From NCBI RefSeq assembly GCF_023101685.1, contig NZ_CP082164.1:3100001-3164000 (forward strand): 64,000 bases of DNA. The letters are read 5' to 3'. Source of the DNA: Bradyrhizobium sp. 186. GTDB taxonomy: Bacteria; Pseudomonadota; Alphaproteobacteria; Rhizobiales; Xanthobacteraceae. Below the pieces are notes generated by a model. That model was not told where the DNA came from. It saw only the letters and a list, made by a program, of their open reading frames with translations, and made no database searches. Both the position numbers and the translations under genes were made by a program. Below, piece after piece: positions 16,879 through 26,256 of this stretch (the stretch's first letter is position 1; every line of letters begins with the position of its first letter).

Positions 16879-18840
16879 TCAGTCACGGCTTAACGCCACA
16901 ACGGGGTCGAGGAAGGCGGCGCGTCGGGCGGGGAAGAAGCCGAAGGCGACGCCGATCCCGGTCGAGGTCAGGAAGGCCACTCCGATCGAGAACAGCGAAT
17001 AGCTGACCCCGAATCCCGGCATCGCGATGTTGATGGCGACGCCGAGCAGGATCGCGATGAAAATGCCGGCGATGCCGCCGATGGATGAGATCAGGGTCGC
17101 CTCTACCAGGAACTGCTGGAGAATGTCGCTGCGCCTGGCGCCGACTGCCATGCGGACGCCGATCTCGCTGATCCGTTCGGAGACAAACACCAGCATGATG
17201 TTCATCACACCGATGCCGCCGACCACCAGCGAGATGACCGCAATCGCTGCTACCAGAAAGGCCAGGGTCTGCGTCGTGCTCGTGATGGTGCGGCGGATGT
17301 CGTCGGTATTGAGGATGACAAAATCCCTGGTGTTGTGCCGCTGCGTTAGCAGCGTGGTCACGGCGTCCTGTGCCAGCGCGGTCGAAATCTCGTCGCTGAT
17401 CCGGAGCAGGATGCTGCGAAGCGCGCGGTCACCCGTGAACTGGGCCTGCACGGTGGTATAGGGGAGGTAGACCGACAGGTTCTGGTTCGAGCCGAAGCCG
17501 CCCTGCTGCTGGGCGATGACGCCGACGATGCGGCAGGGGACCTTGCCGAGCCAGATCACGCGGCCGATGCCTGCGGTCTGGTCATCGGCGAAGAAGGTCC
17601 TGCGGGTGTTGTCGTCGATGACGGCCTGCCGTTCGATGTTGCGGACCGCGTCGGTATCGAACAGACGACCCTGCGCCAGCTTGGCGCCCTTGACCTGGAA
17701 ATAGCTCTCGCCGACTCCATTGACCAGCACATTGGACTCGTTGCCGCGGTATCGAACCGTCGTACTGGTCGAGACCGTGGGCGTGACGCCGGCGATGAAG
17801 CTCTGCCGGTCGAGCGCGCGGGCGTCGTCGAGGACGAGCGTCTTGATCTTGCCGGCGCGCGCGTCGCCAAAATCCTTGCCCGGAAACACCTCGATCGTGT
17901 TGGTGCCGAGGCTTGCGATGTCCGACAGAACCTTGCGTTGGGAAGCGTTGCCGAGCGCGACGACGGACGACACCGCGGCGATGCCGATGATGATGCCGAG
18001 CATCGTCAGGAAAGCGCGCAACCGGTGTGCGGCCATCGACACCAGAGCCATCCGCGACGCCTCGCGCAGGCGCCGCAATACACCGGACCAGCCTGGACTG
18101 CTGTCCCATGAGGTCCGGGATGCCGGATGAGACGGCTCCGATATGTCTGCGGCCTCTGTTCGGCGATCATCGACGATCTTGCCGTCCCGCAGCTCGATGA
18201 CGCGCTCAGCCCTGGCGGCGACATCGGAATCGTGGGTGACGATGATGATCGTCCGCCCCTCGCGGTGCAGCTCCTTCAGGATCTTCAGGACCTCTTCGCC
18301 GCTGCGCCGGTCGAGCGCGCCGGTGGGCTCATCCGCCAGGATGACCTCGGCGCCGTTGATCAGCGCCCGCGCGATCGAGACACGCTGCTGCTGGCCGCCC
18401 GAGAGCTGGTTCGGGCGATGGCCGCGACGATCGTTCACGCCGAGCCTCGCGAGAAGCTGCTCGGCACGCGCGCGGCGCTCCCGGGCCTTCGTGCCGGCAT
18501 AGATTGTGGGGATCTCGACGTTCTCGGCGGCCGACAGGTCACCCAAGAGGTTATAGCGCTGAAAGATGAAGCCAAAATGCTCGCGGCGCAGCGCCGCCAG
18601 TTCATCCGCGTCAAGCTCGGAGACGTTCTTGCCGGCAACGCGATAAGCTCCGGATGTCGGACGGTCGAGGCCGCCGAGGATGTTGAGGAGCGTCGATTTG
18701 CCTGAACCGGACGAGCCGATGATCGCGACCATCTCGCCGGGCTGGATGCTCAACGAAAGGTCGTCGAGCGCGATCACTTTAGTGTCGCCAGCCGCGAACT
18801 CCCGATGGACGTTTTCGAGCGCAATGATCGGATCGGCCAC
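16879..18840 (-). CDS. macB: MacB-type ABC transporter (ATPase-permease fusion)
   Basis: A 653-aa MacB homologue, the usual length. The ATPase domain has Walker A GSSGSGKS (42-49), the signature LSGGQQQRVSIARAL and Walker B VILADEPTGALD. It is followed by one transmembrane helix, a large periplasmic domain (about 310-530) and three C-terminal helices including LVVGGIGVMNIMLVFVSERISEIGVRMAVGAR. It would power efflux of macrolides, peptides or siderophores with MacA and the outer-membrane partner encoded upstream. A GTG start at 18840, one base after the macA stop codon, gives the family length; upstream in-frame codons lie inside macA and add a basic, unrelated leader. Confidence 0.93.
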   Translation of the reverse strand: MADPIIALENVHREFAAGDTKVIALDDLSLSIQPGEMVAIIGSSGSGKSTLLNILGGLDRPTSGAYRVAGKNVSELDADELAALRREHFGFIFQRYNLLGDLSAAENVEIPTIYAGTKARERRARAEQLLARLGVNDRRGHRPNQLSGGQQQRVSIARALINGAEVILADEPTGALDRRSGEEVLKILKELHREGRTIIIVTHDSDVAARAERVIELRDGKIVDDRRTEAADISEPSHPASRTSWDSSPGWSGVLRRLREASRMALVSMAAHRLRAFLTMLGIIIGIAAVSSVVALGNASQRKVLSDIASLGTNTIEVFPGKDFGDARAGKIKTLVLDDARALDRQSFIAGVTPTVSTSTTVRYRGNESNVLVNGVGESYFQVKGAKLAQGRLFDTDAVRNIERQAVIDDNTRRTFFADDQTAGIGRVIWLGKVPCRIVGVIAQQQGGFGSNQNLSVYLPYTTVQAQFTGDRALRSILLRISDEISTALAQDAVTTLLTQRHNTRDFVILNTDDIRRTITSTTQTLAFLVAAIAVISLVVGGIGVMNIMLVFVSERISEIGVRMAVGARRSDILQQFLVEATLISSIGGIAGIFIAILLGVAINIAMPGFGVSYSLFSIGVAFLTSTGIGVAFGFFPARRAAFLDPVVALSRD

Positions 18841-18841
18841 G

Positions 18842-20080
18842 TCAGGGCCCCCCTGGCGGGCCGCCCGCCATTCCGCGCGATGCCGCCTGGGTCTCGTTCG
18901 CCTCGCCGGTAACGACCCGCTCGCCCTCGTCGAGGCCGGATTTGATCTCGACAGTGGTGCGATCATTGAGGCCGGTCTTGACCTCGCGCTCGCGAATGTC
19001 TCCCGACGAGCTCAGAGTGCGGACGGTGCTGCGGCCGTCGGACTTCCTCATCAAGGCGAGCGCGGGGACGACCTTCACGCGCCTGGCCTCGCCGGTGACG
19101 ATGTGCACCTCGGCGGTCATGTAGGTCCGCAGCGAAAAATCCTTGTTCGGGACGTTGAAGACGCCGATGTAGTAGATCGCCGTGCTGGTCGAGCTTGATG
19201 AGCTCGAGCTCGAGCTCGAACTCGATGTCGTGGTCGTCGAGGAGAAGCTCGCATCGCTCTTGATCGATTCGGGGGCTGGCTCGATCTGGTCCAGCCGGGC
19301 CTCGTAGCGATGATCCTGATCGCCCAGGATGGTGAAGTAGAGCGGCTGCCCCGGCTTGACCTTGACGATGTCGGCCTCGGAAATCTCCGCGCGAACGGTC
19401 ATCGTCTCGAGTTGGCCGAGCACGACGATGGTGGGCGCGGACTGCACCGCGTTGACCGTCTGCCCTTCCTGCACCACGACGGCCAGGACCGTACCGTCGA
19501 TCGGTGCAGTGATGCGGGTGTAGTCGAGGTTCACCTTGGCCGTCTCGACGCTGGCTTCGGCGCCCACGATCAAAGCCTCGAGGGCGATGATCTGGGCGCG
19601 GGTCTGGCGCACGGTCGAATCCGCGCTGTCGAAATCACTGCGCGACGTGGCACGCTGCGCCAATGTCGCCTGCTGACGCGCCAGATTGGCCTCGGCCAGC
19701 ACCAGCGCGGCTTCCTTTTCGAGCTTCTGTGCCCGGTAGTTTTTCAGGGACGCTTCCGAAGTGCGCAGATCGTTCTGCTTGGTGACGGGGTCGATCTGGG
19801 CAATGACGTCGCCGGCCTTGACGCCGTCGCCGACGCGAACGTTGAGCGCGGTGATCCGGCCCGACACTTGTGCGCCGACCGCGGTCAGTCGCGCCGGCTT
19901 GAGCGTGCCGCTCGCGAGCACTTCCTCGCGGAGGTCGCTGACGGTGACCGGCGCGGTGATATAGGATTGCGCCTTGCTCGATGCTCCCGGGAAGCGCGTC
20001 GCCGCGACAACGCCCGTTGCTACGATGGCAACCATGGCGGCGGTGATCTTCAGTCGCTTGGCGGTGATGATGTCAGTCAC
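18842..20080 (-). CDS. macA: MacA-type periplasmic adaptor with poly-Ser insert
   Basis: A 412-aa membrane fusion protein. An N-terminal anchor lies near residues 11-30, then SDLREEVLASGTLKPARLTAVGAQVSG (split lipoyl region), a coiled coil, and DYTRITAPIDGTVLAVVVQEGQTVNA. It connects MacB to the outer-membrane factor. A striking run of Thr and about a dozen Ser (encoded near 19185-19250, GAGCTC-rich on the plus strand) interrupts the beta-barrel domain between SDASF and the TAIYYIGVFNV strand. The start is GTG, overlapping the upstream lipoprotein stop by four bases with GGGAGA before it. The adaptor role is firm; the effect of the insert is unknown. Confidence 0.92.
   Translation of the reverse strand: MTDIITAKRLKITAAMVAIVATGVVAATRFPGASSKAQSYITAPVTVSDLREEVLASGTLKPARLTAVGAQVSGRITALNVRVGDGVKAGDVIAQIDPVTKQNDLRTSEASLKNYRAQKLEKEAALVLAEANLARQQATLAQRATSRSDFDSADSTVRQTRAQIIALEALIVGAEASVETAKVNLDYTRITAPIDGTVLAVVVQEGQTVNAVQSAPTIVVLGQLETMTVRAEISEADIVKVKPGQPLYFTILGDQDHRYEARLDQIEPAPESIKSDASFSSTTTTSSSSSSSSSSSSTSTAIYYIGVFNVPNKDFSLRTYMTAEVHIVTGEARRVKVVPALALMRKSDGRSTVRTLSSSGDIREREVKTGLNDRTTVEIKSGLDEGERVVTGEANETQAASRGMAGGPPGGP
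19185..19250 (-). repeat. Low-complexity Ser/Thr codon run inside macA
   Basis: The plus strand shows repeated GAGCTC units, encoding four Thr then about twelve consecutive Ser on the minus strand. Such a simple repeat can change length by slippage in threes without breaking the frame. Confidence 0.7.
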
Positions 20081-21636
20081 TTGACCGTCTCCCGCAAGTG
20101 AGGTCCCGTGTTCGTGTCTACGATGATCGGCGTCGAGATATCGACCGGATCGACCCAGCCGCCGCCGAGCGCCTTCGCGAGAGAAATGTAGTCCTTGGCG
20201 GCCGAGACCTTGCTTTGGATCAGCGAATCTTCGGCTGAATAAAGCGAACGCTCGGCGTCGAGCACGTCGATGAAGCTCGCGCTGCCGGTTTCGAACAGCG
20301 ATCGCGACAGTCGCGCCGCCTCGCGGTAGTTCTTCGCCGCCTCCGTCAGCTTGGCAGCGCGCACGCGTTCGCGCGACAGCGAAACCAGGGCGTTCTCGAC
20401 GTCCTCAAGCGCGGTGAGCAGGGTCGAATGGAACGTGGCGAACGCCTGGTCGCGTTGCGCTTCCGCAATCCTGGCCGTTGCCTGGCGCTTCCCCGCATCA
20501 AAGACCGGCACCGTGACCGAGGGCCCGACCGACCAGCTGACGCTGGAATATTTGGCGAGATCGCCGGCGCGTAGCGCGGAGGTGCCGACCGAGCCGGTCA
20601 ACGACACGGCCGGGTATCGATCGGCTTCAGCCTGGCCGATCTTGGCGGTGGCCTGTGCAAGCTTGCGTTCGGCGCTCACCACGTCGGGACGGCTCAAGAG
20701 GAGATCGGCTGGGAGTCCTGCGGGCAGCGGCATGCGCGGTGCAGGAACGGGCGCGGACTGCGCCAGCAGCGAAGCGACGCCGTCAGGCGGCCGCCCGAGC
20801 AGGATTCCCAGCCGATGAACGTCGGCCGCGAGCGCTGCCTGATAGGTCGGAACGTTCGCTTCGGTGCTGGCGGCTTGAGCGGTTGCCTTGGCGAGATCGA
20901 CGGCGTTACCGCTCCCGGCGTCGTATTTGCTGCGGGTGAGCTTCTCGGTGTCGCGCTGCGACACCGCGGTGCGTTGCGCCAGCGCGATTCGGGCCTGATA
21001 GCCCCGCGCCTCCACATAGTAGACGGCGACGTCGCCGATCAGGGTGACGAGGCTGTCGCGCAAATCTTTCTCGGCAGATTGCTCCCCGCGCAGCGCCGCT
21101 TCGATGCCCCGCTGCGTGCCTCCGAATAGATCGAGCTCCCAGCTCGAATCGAAGCTCGCCTGGTGAAGCGCATAGGGTGCGCTGTCGACGAGGACGGAGG
21201 CAGACCCGGCGCTGGACTTGTTGTCCGTCACCGAGCCCGTGCCGCTCACGGAAGGAAACAGGCCTGCGGTGGTCTGCTGGACCGTTGCGCGCGCCTCGCG
21301 CACGACCGCCTTCGCCTTTGCGACGCTCGGATTGGCTTCGGCGGCTTGCTCGATGAGCCGGTTGAGCAAGGGATCGCGCAGACGCAGCCACCAGCGATCC
21401 AGCCTGCCGCTCTCCCGTCGAGAGGCGGATTTGATGCTCCAGTGCGAAGGAAGCTCCAGCCTGGGCGGGCCGGCATAGTTCGGACCGACCGCACAGCCGG
21501 CCAATGAGCCGCTCAGCATCAACGCGACGCAGACTGATCCGGCGCGCGAAAGGGCGGTGCGCAACAGGCTGGGCGTCGGATGATGATTCTCCTTTGCGGA
21601 TGACACGGGGACTACGACGAACAAGTGTGACGGCAT
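20077..21636 (-). CDS. NodT/OprM-family outer-membrane efflux lipoprotein
   Basis: A 519-aa outer-membrane factor of the RND/ABC efflux type. The signal peptide ends in a lipobox, SLAGCAVGPNY, so the Cys is lipidated after cleavage. Two TolC-like repeats follow, with NPSVAKAKAVVREARATVQQ, YEVEARGYQARIALAQRT-like helices and DLLLSRPDVVSAERKLAQATAKIGQAEADRYP. The ATG at 21636 is chosen because it puts a signal peptide and lipobox at the start; longer in-frame extensions run back over 100 unrelated residues. It is the first gene of the nodT-macA-macB-regulator run and supplies the outer channel for MacAB. Confidence 0.88.
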   Translation of the reverse strand: MPSHLFVVVPVSSAKENHHPTPSLLRTALSRAGSVCVALMLSGSLAGCAVGPNYAGPPRLELPSHWSIKSASRRESGRLDRWWLRLRDPLLNRLIEQAAEANPSVAKAKAVVREARATVQQTTAGLFPSVSGTGSVTDNKSSAGSASVLVDSAPYALHQASFDSSWELDLFGGTQRGIEAALRGEQSAEKDLRDSLVTLIGDVAVYYVEARGYQARIALAQRTAVSQRDTEKLTRSKYDAGSGNAVDLAKATAQAASTEANVPTYQAALAADVHRLGILLGRPPDGVASLLAQSAPVPAPRMPLPAGLPADLLLSRPDVVSAERKLAQATAKIGQAEADRYPAVSLTGSVGTSALRAGDLAKYSSVSWSVGPSVTVPVFDAGKRQATARIAEAQRDQAFATFHSTLLTALEDVENALVSLSRERVRAAKLTEAAKNYREAARLSRSLFETGSASFIDVLDAERSLYSAEDSLIQSKVSAAKDYISLAKALGGGWVDPVDISTPIIVDTNTGPHLRETVK

Positions 21637-21841
21637 CAAATCGGCTGAAATCCATTGGCCTGGCCCCAGAGAAGGGTGGCAGCGCTCGTGGCCCTCCGAG
21701 GGACCGGTCGCGCCGAGGGCGAGGCTGGGGTCACTAGCCGGTCGATCGTGGCGTTTCGGCAGGCTGAATGTTGCTGAATGTAAACAGATGTTGCCCCGTA
21801 TCCCGGGGCCGGCAGGGGCTGCCAAGGCTGCTGCAAGCCCG

Positions 21842-22225
21842 TCACCAGGAGATCGGGATTCTTTGTGCGAATCCGCCCAGATCCGAGGCAGGGCTGAGGG
21901 GTTGGCGATCGAGCGGCCGGTTGTTGTTCTCGCGGGCGAACGAGGTGCCGGGTGGAAAAGCATAGTCGCTGAACTTGCGCTCGCCGGGCAGCACCTCAGT
22001 CCCTCCGTCCAGCCACGACCGCTTGCTCACATGGATGCGGGTATGCGCGCCGGACGGGTATGAGCGGTTGGGGCCGCCTGGACCATACTCGTACACGGTA
22101 CTCTGCGCCGTCTGTTGGCGGCCGCGCTTGCTGGCGGCGGCGGCATGAGAGCTGGCGGTCGAGGCGAGGACGGCGACCAGCACCAGTCTGGTCATGACAA
22201 TCGCGTTCATCGAAAAACTTTCCAT
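21842..22225 (-). CDS. Small secreted protein of unknown function
   Basis: A 127-aa protein with a clear signal peptide (VMTRLVLVAVLASTASSHAAAA). The mature part is Arg, Ser and Pro rich, with YEYGPGGPNRSYPSGAHTRIHVSKRSWLDGGTEVLPGERKF and a Trp at the C-terminus. I recognise no domain. AGGA seven bases before the ATG at 22225 supports the start; ATG 22210 is an alternative. It lies about 200 bases upstream of the nodT-like gene on the same strand, across a gap with no convincing gene. Length and style resemble small exported proteins that are common in Bradyrhizobium. Confidence 0.65.
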   Translation of the reverse strand: MESFSMNAIVMTRLVLVAVLASTASSHAAAASKRGRQQTAQSTVYEYGPGGPNRSYPSGAHTRIHVSKRSWLDGGTEVLPGERKFSDYAFPPGTSFARENNNRPLDRQPLSPASDLGGFAQRIPISW

Positions 22226-22508
22226 GTGAGTTTCCTGATGCCGACGCCTCTCGCATCGGCCTCAGGGCCTGTAAAGAATTCACTCTTTGCGCGATGTTGC
22301 TGAGCGCCTGCGCGGGCGGATGCATGCGCAACGGCTGCAATATCTGGTCATTCGCCGCAGAACGGAGGTTGTGATCGTCGTCGCCGCTGCGCTCGTGCGG
22401 CAGTGGGCCAATCAAATTCAACGACCGGAAACAGTACAGCAATCTCAAAGCCACACCGCGGCCACAGCCGTTTCGTTTCAGAGCAGGTAGGTGCTCTTGA
22501 GGTGTGGA

Positions 22509-25022
22509 ATGTCGGTTTTGCGAGCCTGGCTGATCGCGGTGGTGATGAGTGGCGTATCGATTGCGAGTTCGCTTCCCCTTGTGCTGTGGCCGCAGCCGGC
22601 AGTGGCGCAGACCGCGGAGGCGATCATGATCGAAGGCAATCGCCGCGTGGAGGCCGATACGGTCCGCTCCTACTTCAGGCCCGGCCCGGGCGGGCACTTC
22701 GATCAGCCGGCCATCGACGACGGTCTGAAGGCGCTGATTGCGACCGGCCTGTTCCAGGACGTGAAGGTCAATCGCGGCCCCGGCGGCATCGTGGTGTCGG
22801 TGGTGGAAAATGCCGTGATCGGGCGTGTCGCGTTCGAGGGCAACAAGAAGATCAAGGACGAGCAGCTCTCGGCCGAAATCCAGTCCAAGCCGCGCGGGAC
22901 CTTCTCGCGGGCGATGGTGCAGTCCGACACGCTGCGAATTGCCGAGATCTATCGCCGTTCCGGCCGCTACGACGTGCGCGTCACGCCGGAGATCATCGAG
23001 CAACCGAGCAACCGCGTCGACCTCATCTTCACGGTCGCGGAAGGCTCCAAGACCGGCGTCAAGTCGATCGAGTTCATCGGCAATAGTGCCTTCTCGGCGG
23101 CGCGCTTGCGCGACGTGATCAAGACGCACGAGAGCAATCTTCTCAGCTTTCTCGGCAACAACGACATCTACGATCCGGATCGGGTCGAAGCCGACCGCGA
23201 CCTGATCCGTCGCTTCTATCTCAAGAATGGCTTCGCCGATGCGCAGGTCGTGGCGGCGCTGACCGAATATGATGCCGAGAAGAAGGGTTTTCTTGTCACC
23301 TTCAAGATCGACGAAGGCCAGCAATATCGTGTCGGATCGGTCAACTTCCGCTCCAGCATTCCGAACTTCGACCCCACTTCGATGCGCGCCTATTCGCGCG
23401 TCAACGTCGGTTCGCTCTACAACGTCGAATCGGTCGAGAAGTCGGTCGAGGAGATGCAGATCGAGGCGTCGCGCCGCGGCTTTGCCTTCGCCGTGGTCCG
23501 CCCGGGCGGTGACCGCAACTTCGAAGCGCATACCGTGGCTGTGGTCTTCAATATCGACGAAGGCCCGCGCACCTATATCGAGCGTATCAACCTCCGCGGC
23601 AACACCCGCACGCGCGACTACGTGATCCGGCGCGAATTCGACATCTCGGAGGGCGACGCCTACAACCGCGCGCTGGTCGACCGCGCCGAGCGGCGGCTGA
23701 AGAACCTGGATTACTTCAAGAGCGTCAAGATCGTCACGGAGCCCGGCTCCTCCAGCGACCGCGTGATCCTGATCGTCGATCTCGAGGAGAAGTCGACCGG
23801 CGACTTCTCGATTTCGGGCGGCTACTCCACCAGTGACGGCGCGCTCGCCGAAGTCTCGGTCTCCGAGCGCAACCTGCTCGGCCGTGGGCTCTACGGCAAG
23901 GCGTCCGTCAGCTATGGTCAGTACTCACGCGGAATATCGCTGTCATTCGTCGAGCCGTATCTGCTCGATTACCGCCTCGCCCTCGGCTTGGACGTCTCCT
24001 ATCGCCAGCAATTGGCGAACAGCTACACCAGTTACGGCGTGACCACGCTGGGATTCTCGCCTCGGCTGGGCTTTGCGCTGCGCGAAGATCTCTCGCTCCA
24101 GCTCCGCTACTCGCTCTATCAGCAGAGCATCACGCTCGCCAGCGCCTATAACAATTGCAACAACAACGCGTCCAATACGTCGCTGGCCTACAATCCGACG
24201 CCGGCTTACATCAAGAGCATCCTGGGTGGGGTGGATCCGACCAATTCCACGGATTCGGGGGTTTATGGATACGGTTGCTACGGCGACGGCGAGTCGAGCC
24301 TGCCGGTTCGGAAGGAGCTGGCGAACGGCGCGACATGGACTTCGGCGCTGGGCTACACGCTGAACTACAACACGCTCGACAACACCAAGAACCCGACCGA
24401 CGGTCTACTGATCGACTTCAGGCAGGATTTCGCGGGCGTCGGCGGCAACGTGACCTATCTGAAGACCGCGGTGGACACCAAGTACTACACGTCGCTGGTC
24501 TCCGAGATCGTCAGTGTGATCCATCTTCAGGGCGGCATTCTCAACAAGATCGGCGACCAGGATCTGCGCATGCTGGATCATTTCCAGATGGGTCCGAACC
24601 TCGTGCGCGGCTTCGCCTCCAACGGTATCGGTCCGCGCGACATCACCTATGCAAGCTTGGGCGCCAGCGGCGATGCCCTCGGCGGCACGAAATACTGGGG
24701 CGCGTCCATGGAGCTGCAGATGCCGTTCTGGTTCCTGCCCAAGGAGGTCGGCCTGAAGGGCGCGGTCTACGCCGATGCCGGCTCGCTCTGGGGCTACCAG
24801 GGACCGACATCCTGGTCGGCCACTGGCGAAGTCAGCACGGCGGCCTGCCCGACCTGCGGACTGCAATATGACGACGGCAACGTGGTGCGGTCGTCGGTCG
24901 GCGTCGGCCTGATCTGGGCCTCGCCGTTCGGCCCGCTTCGCTTCGACTACGCCGTGCCGCTGACGAAGGGCAAATACGACACCGTCCAGGAGTTCAGGTT
25001 CGGCGGCGGAACGTCGTTCTAG
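22509..25022 (+). CDS. bamA: BamA-type outer-membrane assembly protein (Omp85)
   Basis: An 837-aa Omp85 protein that inserts beta-barrels into the outer membrane. A signal peptide is followed by five POTRA domains (from AEAIMIEGNRRVEADTVRSYF to about residue 420) and a 16-strand barrel. Loop 6 carries VRGFASNGIGPRD, and the chain ends in TVQEFRFGGGTSF with the C-terminal Phe. The ATG at 22509 has GAGG six bases upstream; a GTG at 22491 is the alternative. It stands alone, between the efflux operon and the hut-linked unit, without rseP, lpxD, fabZ or lpxA. It may therefore be a second paralogue. Its stop is one base from the convergent hydrolase stop. Confidence 0.9.
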   Translation: MSVLRAWLIAVVMSGVSIASSLPLVLWPQPAVAQTAEAIMIEGNRRVEADTVRSYFRPGPGGHFDQPAIDDGLKALIATGLFQDVKVNRGPGGIVVSVVENAVIGRVAFEGNKKIKDEQLSAEIQSKPRGTFSRAMVQSDTLRIAEIYRRSGRYDVRVTPEIIEQPSNRVDLIFTVAEGSKTGVKSIEFIGNSAFSAARLRDVIKTHESNLLSFLGNNDIYDPDRVEADRDLIRRFYLKNGFADAQVVAALTEYDAEKKGFLVTFKIDEGQQYRVGSVNFRSSIPNFDPTSMRAYSRVNVGSLYNVESVEKSVEEMQIEASRRGFAFAVVRPGGDRNFEAHTVAVVFNIDEGPRTYIERINLRGNTRTRDYVIRREFDISEGDAYNRALVDRAERRLKNLDYFKSVKIVTEPGSSSDRVILIVDLEEKSTGDFSISGGYSTSDGALAEVSVSERNLLGRGLYGKASVSYGQYSRGISLSFVEPYLLDYRLALGLDVSYRQQLANSYTSYGVTTLGFSPRLGFALREDLSLQLRYSLYQQSITLASAYNNCNNNASNTSLAYNPTPAYIKSILGGVDPTNSTDSGVYGYGCYGDGESSLPVRKELANGATWTSALGYTLNYNTLDNTKNPTDGLLIDFRQDFAGVGGNVTYLKTAVDTKYYTSLVSEIVSVIHLQGGILNKIGDQDLRMLDHFQMGPNLVRGFASNGIGPRDITYASLGASGDALGGTKYWGASMELQMPFWFLPKEVGLKGAVYADAGSLWGYQGPTSWSATGEVSTAACPTCGLQYDDGNVVRSSVGVGLIWASPFGPLRFDYAVPLTKGKYDTVQEFRFGGGTSF

Positions 25023-25023
25023 A

Positions 25024-26256
25024 CTAGCCGCCGAGGATGCGCCGGCAGGCGTTGACGAACACCTGCGCGCCCGTGACGATATCGGCGTCGGCGGTGTTCT
25101 CGGTCCAATGGTGGCTGATGCCGCCGATCGACGGCACGAACAGCATGCCGGCGGGCATGATCGTGGCGAGCATCTGCGCGTCGTGGCCGGCGCCGCTGGG
25201 CATGCGGATGGATCGTCCGCCCGCCAAGGCCTTGCTCGCAGCTTCGATCGCGTCCTGGAAGCCGGAATTCATCATGGCTGGGGCGCCGGTGCGAATCCGC
25301 TCGACGGTCACGGTGCAGCGGCCCTGAGCATTGACCTCATCCGCCATCGTCCGCAGCAACTCCTCCAGCCGCGCAATGACGGCTGGATCGTCATCGCGGA
25401 TCTGGAACAGCATCTCGGCCGCCCCCGGAATGATGCTCGGCGCGCCTGGATCGAGCGTGATGCAGCCGGTGGTCCAGACCGTGCGCGGGCCGCATGCCGT
25501 GGGGAAGCGCTCGTCGATCGCGACGCAGAACTTTGCCAGTGCCAACCCCGCATCTTTTCGCGCGGCCATGCGGGTGGTGCCGGCGTGATTCTGCTCGCCG
25601 CCAAAATTGATCTGGTACTGCCAGATGCCGACGATGGAGGTCACGACACCGATCGCGAGACGGCCGCTTTCGAGCGCGTCGCCTTGCTCGATATGCGCCT
25701 CCAGATATCCGACGTGCCGTCCCGGCTCGGCGGAGACGCGGGAGCGTCCGGCGAGCCCCATGTCAGCGAGCGCATCCCGCATGGTCCGGCCGCCGGTGCG
25801 GTTGCGCGCGGCGTCGATATCGGCCTCGGTCACTTGCCCGACATAGGAGCGGGAGCCGAGGAAGTGACCGAAATGTCCTTCCTCGTCGCACCAGGCGGCG
25901 ACCTCGACCGCACCTTGCAGCGAGGGATCGGCATTGAGCACGCGTGCGGCTTCGAGCGCGTAGACAACGCCCAGCGGTCCATCGAGCCAGCCGGCATAGT
26001 TCTGGCTTTCGAGATGCGACCCCGCCAGAAGCTTCCGTCCGGGCGTCGTGGTGGTGCCGAAGACATTGCCGATGCCGTCGATTGTGGCGCTCAAGCCCGC
26101 TTCGGGCAATTTCTGCACCAGCCACTCCAGCGACTGCTTGTGCGGCTCGGAGAAGGTCGGCTTGTGCACGCCGGTCTTGTGGGCGCCGATGGCGCGCAGC
26201 GCATTGAGATCGGCGAGAACTCGCTCGCCGTTGGCGAGAGGACGATTGTCAGGCAT
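25024..26256 (-). CDS. M20-family Zn-dependent amidohydrolase (HyuC/allantoate amidohydrolase type)
   Basis: A 410-aa metallo-amidase. The metal and substrate motifs are present: GSHLESQNYAGWLDGPLG (His and Asp), AAWCDEEGHFG (Glu pair), EAHIEQG (His) and SGAGHDAQMLA (His). Relatives hydrolyse N-carbamoyl, N-formyl or ureido amino acids. It is the last gene of the hutF-hutC-ABC unit, overlapping the ATPase gene by eight bases. As no hutG is seen in the window and HutF produces N-formylglutamate, this enzyme is a good candidate for the deformylase step. That assignment is inference. The ATG at 26256 is preferred over a TTG at 26265 because AAGG lies nine bases ahead. Confidence 0.85.
   Translation of the reverse strand: MPDNRPLANGERVLADLNALRAIGAHKTGVHKPTFSEPHKQSLEWLVQKLPEAGLSATIDGIGNVFGTTTTPGRKLLAGSHLESQNYAGWLDGPLGVVYALEAARVLNADPSLQGAVEVAAWCDEEGHFGHFLGSRSYVGQVTEADIDAARNRTGGRTMRDALADMGLAGRSRVSAEPGRHVGYLEAHIEQGDALESGRLAIGVVTSIVGIWQYQINFGGEQNHAGTTRMAARKDAGLALAKFCVAIDERFPTACGPRTVWTTGCITLDPGAPSIIPGAAEMLFQIRDDDPAVIARLEELLRTMADEVNAQGRCTVTVERIRTGAPAMMNSGFQDAIEAASKALAGGRSIRMPSGAGHDAQMLATIMPAGMLFVPSIGGISHHWTENTADADIVTGAQVFVNACRRILGG

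Noticed and set aside
20077..21963. A 628-residue form of the NodT-like lipoprotein
   Set aside because: The first 109 residues have no signal peptide or family similarity and would overlap the small secreted protein; the ATG at 21636 places the signal and lipobox correctly.
21996..23531. Long open frame antisense to bamA (511 codons)
   Set aside because: It spans the bamA promoter and POTRA region on the opposite strand, has skewed composition and no domain.
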